A program made the translations under genes and the position numbers. Source: CAWBNS01 sp964445105 (GTDB lineage: Bacteria > Chlamydiota > Chlamydiia > Chlamydiales > JAJFMA01). Taken from it: a stretch of DNA of 62,692 nucleotides. Position 1 is the stretch's first letter; every line of letters begins with the position of its first letter. Below are positions 24,724 to 34,000 of this stretch, one piece after another. The DNA is taken from assembly GCA_964445105.1 (NCBI GenBank), contig CAYUJS010000006.1, positions 1-62,692 on the forward strand. The letters are read 5' to 3'. Under the pieces are notes generated by a model. That model made no database searches, had not been told where the DNA came from, and worked only from the letters and a program-made list of their open reading frames with translations.

Positions 24724-25638
24724 TTACCTCCCAGCGATGTTGCGTGCAGGGGTCCTCATCATCTCGCCGTACATTTTGATCATGTACTGCATGAGCTGCA
24801 TCGCCTGTGTACGCTCTTGGAAAATTCGATCGATCTCTTGGCATCCACGACTAATCTCTTGATCGATGTCTGTCAAGACGCGGTCTCTCAAGTTGGAGAC
24901 CAGATCCGCTTTGAGCTCTTTGGAAAGAATGAGGTCTGACTTATCAAAGTCTAGTTTACCGGTCTCATACCCCTTCTCGCGGGCTTCACGCAGCAACTTT
25001 CGCACTTCTAAACGCTCGCGTAGATCCTTCCATGCTTGATCCGTCTCAACCCCAGTCCTCGCCCTTAGGCCTGTCAGAAACGACTTCGTCTCTTCTGCCT
25101 TGAGCTGCAGGTTACCTTGTGAAAAAGGGGGCAAAGCGCAGCCCAATTCGGCTGCTTGCTGTAGTTTTTGACGGAGCTCGAGCTTGAGCTCCAGCTCTTG
25201 TTCTCTTTTACCCACCTCTTCACCAATTAAAAGCAGACCAGTCACTGGATCTATTTTAGGGTGGCTTAGATCTAAAGAGCCGTCGTCCGCAGATAGTTCC
25301 TCCACTAAGGTTGCAAGGCGGTGGAGCAGTTGGAGGCTTTTTTCCTCTAAGAAGGGCTTGCCGCCCTTTTTGGCGATGGAAAGGTCGACAGAGCCGATGC
25401 TACGCTCTTCACGAGAGGTAAGGTCATTCACCCGAGAGATCAGGTTATTTACCCATCTCTTATCTCGCTGCAGCTGTTCAACCCCATGGCTCTTTGTGTA
25501 GAAGGCATCCTTTGCCTTACGCATCTTGTGGCCCCCGAGAATGCGGGCACCATCGATGAAGGAGTAATCCTGCATGCTTGCGGCTTCGTATAATACGGGG
25601 TCTCTTATCACTTGATCTACAGAGGGTCTGACTGTCAT
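24724..25638 (-). CDS. First gene of translocator-like operon; charged helical protein
   Basis: I do not recognise this 304-residue protein. It is highly charged with long helices, several heptad-like stretches (RVNDLTSREERSIG, KREQELELKLELRQKLQQA, and the C-terminal EISRGCQEIDRIFQERTQAM) and no obvious membrane segment. ATG 25638 follows a perfect AGGAGG. A near-consensus promoter at 25678-25707 drives it, and two further genes follow after 2 and 9 bases. Soluble helical first partners occur in type III translocon operons (needle-tip or hydrophilic translocators) and in three-part helical pore toxins. Either reading is an inference from context. There is no cysteine-based or catalytic motif. 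Confidence 0.62.
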   Translation of the reverse strand: MTVRPSVDQVIRDPVLYEAASMQDYSFIDGARILGGHKMRKAKDAFYTKSHGVEQLQRDKRWVNNLISRVNDLTSREERSIGSVDLSIAKKGGKPFLEEKSLQLLHRLATLVEELSADDGSLDLSHPKIDPVTGLLLIGEEVGKREQELELKLELRQKLQQAAELGCALPPFSQGNLQLKAEETKSFLTGLRARTGVETDQAWKDLRERLEVRKLLREAREKGYETGKLDFDKSDLILSKELKADLVSNLRDRVLTDIDQEISRGCQEIDRIFQERTQAMQLMQYMIKMYGEMMRTPARNIAGR

Positions 25639-25677
25639 TTATCGCCTCCTAAATTCGGAAAGATGCATAAGTTCACC

Positions 25678-25707
25678 ATTTTATTCTCTAACAATTAAAT
25701 TTGTCAA
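25678..25707 (-). promoter_or_regulatory. Strong promoter of the translocator-like operon
   Basis: On the minus strand a perfect TTGACA (25707-25702) and TAAAAT (25683-25678) are 18 bases apart. The predicted start of transcription is about 33 bases before ATG 25638. This is the best sigma-70/sigma-66-type promoter I see in the window. Confidence 0.7.
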
Positions 25708-26011
25708 CGTTAATCACGCCAAAAAGTCTGATAAAATTAAATAAGCAACAACTAGAAGCATTAAAATAGCCACAGTTCCCGCTAGAAAAAAGAGCCGGCT
25801 CAGCGAGGGGTGGAAAAAGGCTTAGTTCGCGACGAATTCATAGCTCTGGCCGCTAAAATAACCGTTGACAACCTCCCCTATAGAATTGTAAAAACGACTT
25901 CGAAAAACTTCGGCTAACAGCGACCAGCACTCTTTGCCCCTTGTGCTGGCACCGAGCCTTTGGCTTGTATTAAAAAACACTGAAAATTTCAAACTATTTG
26001 GGGGCCGTTCT
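25708..26011. other. Intergenic stretch upstream of two divergent genes
   Basis: About 300 bases separate the promoter of the translocator-like operon from the start of the next plus-strand gene. The part near 25725-25775 is AT-rich. A short palindrome GAGCCGGCTC lies near 25791-25800. A 66-codon minus-strand frame (25822-26022) has no ribosome binding site and is not called. Confidence 0.4.
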
Positions 26012-26473
26012 ATGACATCCACCTACAGGTTTAGAACCGAAGAAGAAACAGAAAAGATCAGGAAAGAAAACAAGAGTTTATTGGACAGATTCGGCGAATG
26101 GCTGGATGAAAAGGGGCTAAGCGCGAAGGTCATTGGTGACCATCTTTGGAACACTGATTTTTTCATAAACGAGTACCTTCTTTATGAGGACGCAACCCAC
26201 GCACGCGAAGGTGCACAGAAGATCAATATATTTTTGGGGTATTGGTTTGTAAAAAAAGCCATGTGGGCAAGTTGTGCAGCTATTAAGAAAAACGCCGTTA
26301 GCTTAAAAAAATTCTATACATTTCTTTACGAACTGGGCGAGATCGAAAAAGAAGATCTTGAGCAACTGACAAGCACAATAAAGGAAAAGATGCCCGAGTG
26401 GCTCGCAAGCATGGAGCGCTACGACGACCCAGAGATCTCTGACATGGCCGAGGTGTGGGGCTTATACGATTGA
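26012..26473 (+). CDS. SAM-like (phage-integrase N-terminal type) domain protein
   Basis: The 153-residue protein resembles the core-binding (SAM-like) domain at the N-terminus of tyrosine recombinases: LLDRFGEWLDEKGLSAKVIGDHLWNTDFFINEYLL fits the pattern in which a strand-exchange protein joins its helices before the catalytic half. The second half (AIKKNAVSLKKFYTFLYELGEIEKEDLEQL) fits the same domain's last helices. No catalytic R-H-R-Y tyrosine recombinase domain follows. Free-standing proteins of this kind exist in other bacteria and archaea, with unknown roles. ATG 26012 follows GGGGG; the frame is open upstream to 25934 without support. It converges on the copper ATPase gene. Confidence 0.6.
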   Translation: MTSTYRFRTEEETEKIRKENKSLLDRFGEWLDEKGLSAKVIGDHLWNTDFFINEYLLYEDATHAREGAQKINIFLGYWFVKKAMWASCAAIKKNAVSLKKFYTFLYELGEIEKEDLEQLTSTIKEKMPEWLASMERYDDPEISDMAEVWGLYD

Positions 26474-26664
26474 AGGTTTAAAATTTGGTATAGTAAATAC
26501 CGCCCTTTGTACGTTTGCCTTCTTTGACAAACCCGGCAGACAGCTGGGCGGCACAGCGAAGGTTCTCCACTTAGCCGGGGCGTTGGGCAAGGCATAAAAT
26601 TAAAGCCCGCACCCTCGAGCAACATAATTGAGGGAGCAGCCGGCATAGCGCTAAACCGCGATGA

Positions 26665-29013
26665 TCAAGACCTATTCAAACGAAAAGAGTTCAGCAGCAC
26701 CGTTAAACTACTTACCACCATTGCTATAGCTGAGTAAAGAGGCGTAAGAGCCCCCCAAATAGCCAGTCCGATGCCGATGACGTTGTAAGAAAAAGACCAG
26801 GCCAGGTTTTGAATCACGATGGAGCGCCCTTTAGCCGCCAGTCGACGCACCCTTGGGATTACATCCAATCGACCAGTGGTGAGCAGCAGATCGGAGACCT
26901 GAATGGAGACATCCGTCGCTGAGACCGTAGAGATGCCCACATGCGCGCAGGTCAGCGCCGGGGCGTCGTTGACTCCGTCTCCCACCATACCAACGATACG
27001 TCCCTCTTGGCGAAACTTCTCTACGACGGCCCGTTTCTCCAGGGGGCTCTGGTGAGCCATCCATTGAACAAAGCCACACCGTTGGGCAACTTCCGCCACA
27101 CAAGAGGAAGAATCACCCGAAATAAGACAGCCCTCAACCGCGCCAAGATCTACTAAAAGACGATCTGCTCCTGGCCGCAGCTGGTCACCCAAGAGAAGCG
27201 TCGTTAGCCACAAACCGTCTCGCGCAAAATAAACCTGGCTCATTCCTTCGACACCGGGGGCCTGCGGAATATTGCGCACCCCTTGTTCTTCCATCAAGGT
27301 AAGCGAGCCCAGCAGGTAATGAGATCCTCCACACTGCGCTGACAGGCCCTTGCCAATCCATTCTTGTAGCTCTTCAGCAGGCTGACCAATCTGGCCAAGC
27401 GCGTGATTAACGGCCACCGAGACGGGATGAATAGACTGGCTCGCCATCCCCTTCAGGGCGGCGAGCGCGGAGACGGAAAGCACCTCCAAACCACCAAGAA
27501 CGCGATAACGCCCTTCTGTGATGGTGCCTGTCTTATCGAAAATGAGCACCTCTTCCCGCCCCAAGTAGCGCAGACAACCCCGGTTGCGTACGATAGCCCC
27601 CATCGCCGCCAAGCCATTCATCAGATAAGATTCTGCGAGCGGCCCCGCAATACCAATTGCACAAGGACAAGAAATCAGCAGCACGCTAACCGAGCGCAAC
27701 ATAGCTGCTTCTAGACCAGCACCAGAATACAACAGCCAGCCGGCCACAGCCGCTGCTATCAAAAAAACGGCCGGCACAAAGGCTGCTGAAACTTTATCTG
27801 AAAGGCGCACGTAGTGGGTTTTATGCCCGATATCGCGCTCGATATTCCCAATCATTTGCTTCAATAGCGTCTGATCTTCGGTGCAAGTGACGCGGTAGAC
27901 AACACGCCCTTGCCTCACCAATGTGCCGCCTAAAACATCGCTGCCCTCCCGTTTCGGTACAGGCAAGGACTCGCCCGTCATCAACGATTCATCGATAGCA
28001 GCGGCTCCCTCTACAATTATACCTTCAAGGACGATTTTCTCCCCGGTGAGCGCCACTAGCAAATCGCCCGTCTTAACCTCTTTCAGTAGCACAAACTTCT
28101 CAGAACCATCTGCAAGCCGCATGCGGCCTCGCCGCGGCACGGAACGAGTGAGCCGAAATAGCGATTCTTTGGCGGAAAATTTCGCGCGCGTTTCGATAAT
28201 CTTGCCTAACAGAACAAACGCCACAATCACCGATAATGAATCGAAATACACATCTGCTCCGCCAGAAAACAAAACATACGCTGAATGGGCGAAAGCCGCG
28301 CTAACCCCAACCACCACCAGCGTCTCCATGCCGTAAATGCCCGCGCGGATATTCCCCGGTACACGCCTCCAAAGTGGCCAGGCCGCATAAAATACCACCG
28401 GTAGAGCCAAAAAAAAGGACAACCATGCAAAGAACGATACATACCCCACTTCTTCCCTCGAAAAGTAAGTGGCGTAGGACGGATAAGCAAACATCATGAT
28501 ATTCATAGAGCAAAACACCGCCACCCCAAACCGCATCCAAAGCCCTGTAGAAACCTTGCGCTGCAGGCTATCCTGCAGCTCCACGCATTGATAACCCAAG
28601 GCGGCAATCTCTTTAAGAATAGAGTCGCGAGAAACCGCTATGGGATAGTATTCGATCACCGCCAGGTCGGTCGCGTAATCGACCACGCACAAAAACACGC
28701 CCTCCATCTGGCCAACGATCCAAGAGATCACTTGCGCACAAGAAGGACACCAGAGATCGGTAATTTCGATATAAATTTTAATGCGCTCTTCCAAGCGCTC
28801 TGCACGGACGCTCTCCAGTAATTCGGGGTTAGAGATCACTCCCAGCCGCAGCGCTTCGCGGAAAAGTGGGTCCTCGCGGTATCCTTGAAGCTTACCGCGT
28901 GCCTGAAGGACAGCATACACCGCTTGGCAACCCGCACAACAGAAGACGCGCCCACCCTCGACATAGGCACGTTTCCCCACAGGTGTCTGGCATAGATCGC
29001 ATATTGATTCCAT
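26665..29013 (-). CDS. Copper-translocating P-type ATPase, CcoI/FixI type
   Basis: The pump moves copper out of the cytoplasm, in the CcoI class for assembly of haem-copper oxidase. From the N-terminus: a cysteine-rich metal domain (CDLCQTPVG and FCCAGCQAVY), a heavy-metal-associated domain with CPSCAQV, about eight membrane helices, the TGES actuator motif (LMTGESLPV), the ion-site SCPCAIG near 445, the phosphorylation motif DKTGT near 490, and GDGVNDAPAL near 678. Length is about 782 residues with ATG 29013. The start is uncertain: a TTG at 29031 is also in frame, while a perfect AGGAGGT sits 39 bases before the ATG, placed for an out-of-frame TTG at 29045. Adjacent cytochrome c assembly genes on the other strand support a respiratory role. 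Confidence 0.88.
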   Translation of the reverse strand: MESICDLCQTPVGKRAYVEGGRVFCCAGCQAVYAVLQARGKLQGYREDPLFREALRLGVISNPELLESVRAERLEERIKIYIEITDLWCPSCAQVISWIVGQMEGVFLCVVDYATDLAVIEYYPIAVSRDSILKEIAALGYQCVELQDSLQRKVSTGLWMRFGVAVFCSMNIMMFAYPSYATYFSREEVGYVSFFAWLSFFLALPVVFYAAWPLWRRVPGNIRAGIYGMETLVVVGVSAAFAHSAYVLFSGGADVYFDSLSVIVAFVLLGKIIETRAKFSAKESLFRLTRSVPRRGRMRLADGSEKFVLLKEVKTGDLLVALTGEKIVLEGIIVEGAAAIDESLMTGESLPVPKREGSDVLGGTLVRQGRVVYRVTCTEDQTLLKQMIGNIERDIGHKTHYVRLSDKVSAAFVPAVFLIAAAVAGWLLYSGAGLEAAMLRSVSVLLISCPCAIGIAGPLAESYLMNGLAAMGAIVRNRGCLRYLGREEVLIFDKTGTITEGRYRVLGGLEVLSVSALAALKGMASQSIHPVSVAVNHALGQIGQPAEELQEWIGKGLSAQCGGSHYLLGSLTLMEEQGVRNIPQAPGVEGMSQVYFARDGLWLTTLLLGDQLRPGADRLLVDLGAVEGCLISGDSSSCVAEVAQRCGFVQWMAHQSPLEKRAVVEKFRQEGRIVGMVGDGVNDAPALTCAHVGISTVSATDVSIQVSDLLLTTGRLDVIPRVRRLAAKGRSIVIQNLAWSFSYNVIGIGLAIWGALTPLYSAIAMVVSSLTVLLNSFRLNRS

Positions 29014-29191
29014 AACGCCACACCGTGCCAAAGTTTACGTTTCAAAGATAGTACCTCCTGATATTTTTTGAAAAAAATTGACTATTTCGTGATTTTTCTT
29101 GTACGTTTGCCCTAGGTAAGTCTTGTAAACGATCTGCTGGCGGGACTGCTACCGCGTTTGCACACCGTTTTTTTGCAAGATATGATCTGTT

Positions 29192-29755
29192 ATGCGCTTG
29201 TTACTCTCTACTCTTCTTTGCCTGCTGCTTTGCAGCTGTGAGCACGCCACACAATCAGCCGCTCAAACTTGGCAGCTTATTGCAGGCCGCAACCCCGATC
29301 AGCAGCCTGTCTACAGGACTATTGTCCCCGAGCAGTGGCACCGGCTACCAAGCGAAAAAAGCCTAAAGGATACGACAAAGCCAATTTGTGAATACCGCAT
29401 TGCGGACGAAATACGCTTGGTCGTTCATAACTTTCCTAGCGACAGCTTAACCCAGCGCATCCCTGTCCAGGCACAAGTGGCCCGCTGGCAAAGACAAGCG
29501 GGCCCAGGTATTCTTTCACAAGAATGTCAAAACGGGTTTGTCGGCTTGCGCCTCGAAGCAGACAACCTGATCGCGTGGGCCATGCAGCTGGATCCGGAGC
29601 TTTACCTTGCGCTCAACGAGAAAGAGCGAGAACGCCGCGCCGACTACACTATCAAAGCGACAGGGCCCCAAAACCTTTTGGAGGCCCATCGCTGTCAGTT
29701 AGAAGCGTTCGCAAAATGGTTTGAGCTGATCGAACCCATCCCGGCTGATTCGTAA
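29192..29755 (+). CDS. Putative lipoprotein upstream of ResB-like gene
   Basis: The 187-residue protein starts with a typical lipoprotein signal (MRLLLSTLLCLLLCSC), the lipobox ending at a cysteine near residue 16. The rest is soluble and shows no family I recognise; it has a helical C-terminus (LLEAHRCQLEAFAKWFELIE). The start ATG 29192 has no strong ribosome binding site. The next gene, ResB-like, starts two bases after its stop, so they are probably coupled. A role in cytochrome c assembly at the outer face of the inner membrane is inferred from that neighbour only. Confidence 0.78.
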   Translation: MRLLLSTLLCLLLCSCEHATQSAAQTWQLIAGRNPDQQPVYRTIVPEQWHRLPSEKSLKDTTKPICEYRIADEIRLVVHNFPSDSLTQRIPVQAQVARWQRQAGPGILSQECQNGFVGLRLEADNLIAWAMQLDPELYLALNEKERERRADYTIKATGPQNLLEAHRCQLEAFAKWFELIEPIPADS

Positions 29756-29757
29756 CC

Positions 29758-31092
29758 GTGCTGCGTATCCTAGGAGGCGTCCGGCTTGCACTCATCCTCA
29801 TCGCCACTACAGCCCTCTTTGTGATCGCAGGAACCATTCTGGAATCGATCACCCAGTCCCATCGTTACGCGGCATTATTTACTTATCAGCATCCGCTATT
29901 CATCGCCCTACTCGCTGGTTTTTTTATTAACATCTTCTTCGCAGCGCTGCTTCGCTGGCCCTTCGAGCGACGCCACACCGCCTTTCTTATCACCCATCTC
30001 GGTCTGTTAATGGTGCTCGGTGGCGTCATCGTCAAACAAATCTGGGGCGTACAAGGCAACATGCTGCTTAAAGAAGGTACTGTTTCCAACGAGCTCCTTC
30101 TCAGCGACACCTCCGTCATTCGCGTAGACACACCAACTGGGAAGTACCTATTCGACACGCAACGCACCGAGATTGACAACCTTACACTGACCCTGGTCGA
30201 TAAATATCCTCATTCCTCCGAGCACTGGGAAGGCTGGTTTAAGCAAAACCACCTTTGTATCCGCGGGCTCAAACCTCTAGCCCTCGGCGAGCGCACGCAA
30301 CTGACCGACGCTGCGGGTAATCTTTGGACTTTTTTAGCCGCAAGCGAAGAGGTCCCTTTTGATGCCCCAGGTGTACTCTTCGTGAAATGTAACAATGACG
30401 ACGAGCAATTATTCGCTCAACTACCGGACGGATCAAAATTCAGCCAAACCTATGCCAACGATCAGTACGAGTCTGTATTCGAAGTAAATAACGGATTTGG
30501 TGGCTACTGGGTACAAGCAGCCATAACCCCAGAATTCATTCTAGAAGCACCCCTCAGTAGGATTCATCAAGTAGAAGAGCCCACAAATAAACCGGAAGAC
30601 CACCTGCCTCTCATTCGCCTAGAGGCTAAATCAGGGAAGCAATCACAGATCGTTCCCATCACCTATGACCGCATGGCCAAAGGGCTCAAGTGGCCTATTC
30701 TAGAAGGAAAAGCCCTGCTGCGTTACCAGCCCGCCTGGCAAGAGCTGCCGTATGAGGTGCGTCTGCGCCAAGCGCGCAAAGTCAATTACCCCAACTCAGA
30801 CCAGCCCTACAGCTACGAAGCTGACATCGTCGTGAAAGACACACGCTCAAGCCGCCTGGTCGAAACAACCCTCTGCATGAACCAAGTCCATGAAACATGG
30901 GACGGGTACCGCTTCTACCTTAGCAACATTTCCCAAGCCCCCAACTCAGCGCGACAGATTCAGCTAGCCATCAATCACGACCCAGCCAAATACTGGCTTA
31001 CCTACCCCGGTGGCCTCCTAGTTTCTCTGGGCATTGTCATGCTCTTCGCTCAAGCCAAGAAACGTCTGCTAGGCGCAGACGCGCTACATTAA
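29758..31092 (+). CDS. ResB/CcsB-like cytochrome c assembly protein
   Basis: ResB (Ccs1) with CcsA attaches haem to apocytochrome c outside the membrane. The 444-residue protein has N-terminal hydrophobic helices (LALILIATTALFVIAGTILES; PLFIALLAGFFINIFFAALL; FLITHLGLLMVLGGVIV), a large periplasmic domain (about 105-400) and a C-terminal helix (GLLVSLGIVMLFA), the ResB layout. The sequence GGVRLALILI...GTILES matches the family start. The start is GTG 29758. Its end overlaps the dnaE stop on the other strand by nine bases. CcsA is not in the window. Together with the CcoI-type pump it suggests c-type cytochromes or cbb3-type oxidase, which Chlamydiaceae lack. Confidence 0.82.
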   Translation: MLRILGGVRLALILIATTALFVIAGTILESITQSHRYAALFTYQHPLFIALLAGFFINIFFAALLRWPFERRHTAFLITHLGLLMVLGGVIVKQIWGVQGNMLLKEGTVSNELLLSDTSVIRVDTPTGKYLFDTQRTEIDNLTLTLVDKYPHSSEHWEGWFKQNHLCIRGLKPLALGERTQLTDAAGNLWTFLAASEEVPFDAPGVLFVKCNNDDEQLFAQLPDGSKFSQTYANDQYESVFEVNNGFGGYWVQAAITPEFILEAPLSRIHQVEEPTNKPEDHLPLIRLEAKSGKQSQIVPITYDRMAKGLKWPILEGKALLRYQPAWQELPYEVRLRQARKVNYPNSDQPYSYEADIVVKDTRSSRLVETTLCMNQVHETWDGYRFYLSNISQAPNSARQIQLAINHDPAKYWLTYPGGLLVSLGIVMLFAQAKKRLLGADALH

Positions 31093-34000
31093 CGCAACGC
31101 TTGGAATCGCTTTCAGACCTTCTTCTAGAGCGGCCCCTGGAGTTACTGTAACATCTAGCTGGAGGGTCGCCACTAACTTTCTTGCGGCGGAGAATTCCAG
31201 TTCCACTGGGGTAGAGCCGGCGTGCTGTTCTAGAGAGGTTTTGAGAGAGAGAAGCTGCGATAAAGTGACTTGGTCGGCATCGATTTTGATTTTCATGGCT
31301 GATCCTGAATTCTGAATTCCGGATCCTGGATCCTGAATCTTATTTTTGGGAGAGAGCTGAGCAGGCTGCTTGGGCTCAGAGCGGCGCGCTTCGCTTTTGC
31401 GCGTGGCCATGCGGCTAGTCTGCTGCTTGATGCGGTCGTAGGCAGTATCACACTGTTGGACGAGCGCTTCGTTAGTTTGCGTTAAGTCCTCTAACCAGTG
31501 ACAGCTTAGACGCACTGATTCTTCGCGTTTATCCACTTGCAGTACCGCCAAAAGCAGTTTATTTTCTTCTAACAGATGGCGTTTTTCTTCGTACATCTCA
31601 GACCAGATGGGGAGCTCGTAGTGAACCAGCCCATCACTGATGGTGAGAATAGCAAACTTTTTCTGGTTCTTGGCCGAGATACGGTTCTGGACAGTTTCTA
31701 CGATGAACGCTGTTCTGAATACCGCGTCGTGATCCATCTCGTCGACCTTGGCAAGTTGCAGACTGCCTAGTCGCTTCAATGTCTCGCCCCAGTTGTCCAT
31801 AGGATGCCCCGTCAAAAATAGTCCTAGGAGCTCTTTCTCTTTGAGAAGTAGATCGACCTGCGAGCGGGGCTGCGCGACTTTAGGTGGATTGGGAAGGGGT
31901 CCGGCATCGCCCGTTTGCGCGGCAAAAAGGAACATCACACCAACTTCTTTGGCAGAACGATCCTTCAAAGCGGCATCGAAGAGAAGGTCAAGCGACTGTA
32001 TCAACTGATCCCGCGTCCATCCTAGATCTTCAAAACAACCAGCCTCGATCAGGTGTTCGATGTTTTTTTTACCGACTTTTTTCAGGTCTAATCGTTTACA
32101 AAAGTCCCAGAAACTCTTAAAACGGCCACCTCTCTGACGCTCTTTTAAGATGGTTTCGACGACCCCGGTGCCAACCCCTTTAATACCTGCCATCGCAAAG
32201 CGAATGCCTTTTTCAGTGGCTTCGAACTGCACGGTCGATTCGTTGATGTCAGGCGGCAGGATAGGAATGTTCATCGCTTGTCCTTCGCGAATGAACTTGG
32301 AGACTTTGGTTAAGTCGTGCGCTTCACAGGTCATGTTGGCAGCAAGCCATTCGCCGGGGAAATTTGCCTTCAGGTAGGCGGTCACATAGCTGAGGTAGCC
32401 ATAAGCCGTCGCATGCGATTTGTTAAAGCCGTAGGCGGCAAATTTCTCCATTTTGTCGAAGACGCGCATAGAGACTTCTTCGGAAATTTGGTTCTCAAGC
32501 GCGCCTAAGCGAAATTTTTCACGCTGCTTAGCCATTTTATCGGCTTCTTTTTTCCCCATGGCGCGGCGCAGTACGTCGCCTTCACCGAGAGTGTAGTTAG
32601 CCATACGACTGGCGATTTGCATCACTTGCTCTTGGTAGACCATGATGCCGTAAGTTTCGGACAGGATGTCTTTTACCCAAGGATGATCATACTCGATAGG
32701 CTCGCGGCCATGCTTGCGCGCAATGAAGGAAGGGATCATATCCATAGGACCTGGACGATAAAGCGCGCCTACCGCGATGATCTCTTCAAACTTATCTAGG
32801 TGTAGCTGTCGCGCTAGCTCTTGCATGCCGCCAGACTCCAGCTGAAATACGCTGAGGGTTTTACCTTGGTTGAGCAGATCAAAAGTTTTGGCGTCGTCTA
32901 GCGCTAGATTGATCCAATCGATGTCGATATTACGGTTGCGTTTGATGGCATCAACCGTTTTCTGGATACTCGTGAGAGTCTTCAACCCCAAAAAGTCGAT
33001 TTTAAGCATGCCGACCTCTTCCACGGGCTTCATGGAATACTGTGTAACGGCCATTTCCGCATCTTTAGAAACACACAAAGGAATGAAATCTACCAGTGGA
33101 TCGCCCGCGACCACGACCCCTGCGGCATGGGTGCCTGTGCTGCGGATAGACCCCTCCAACTTGCGGCCGATATCGATGATACGCCTAGCATCTTCATCCA
33201 TGTCATACGCTTGGCGCAGATCCGCATCCTTTTCTAAGGCCGTGTCGATGGTGATGCCTAGATCGTCGGGCACAAGCTTAGCGATGGCGTTCACGCGGGT
33301 CAAAGGTACATTCAGCACTCTACCCACATCGCGCACGCATGACTTGGCCTTCATGGTCATAAAGGTGATGATCTGAGCGACGTTCTCCTTCCCGTATTTA
33401 TCCAAAGTGTAGTGGATAACATCGCCACGCCGATCCATGCAGATGTCTACGTCGATATCGGGATATGAGATACGCTCGGGGTTAATGAAGCGCTCAAAGA
33501 ATAGGCTGAAGCGGATCGGCTCTATGTCGGTCACGCCGATCAGGTAGAGCACGATCGACCCTGCGCCAGACCCCCTGCCGGGGCCCATCGGGATCCCCTG
33601 CTTCTTCGCCCAATCGATAAAATCCCAAACGATCAATAGGTAGTCGCACATGCCTTTCGGCGCGATTACATTCATTTCATAGGCAAGGCGTTCCTGTACT
33701 ACTTGCAAGGGGTCTTTGTCAGGAAATAGCTCTTTTACTTTAACCAACCTCTCAGGTGTGTATCTGCGCGGGATACCCTCTCTACAGAGCTGCCAGAGAA
33801 AAGCTTCAACCTCTTTTTGGCGCTCTTCTTCTGTGAGTTTTTTATTTTCAGAGGTAGGTGGAACAAACACTGGGTAGTGTTTGGTCTTAAAATCGAGCTC
33901 AAGCTGGCATTTTTCGGCCACTTCAAGGGTGTTAGAGATGGCCTCAGGTATGTCTTGGAATAGCTCTATCATCTGCTGAGGCGTTTTGAAGTAGTATTCG

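Noticed and set aside
25822..26022. A 66-codon minus-strand frame
   Set aside because: No start signal and it overlaps the start of the recombinase-like gene.
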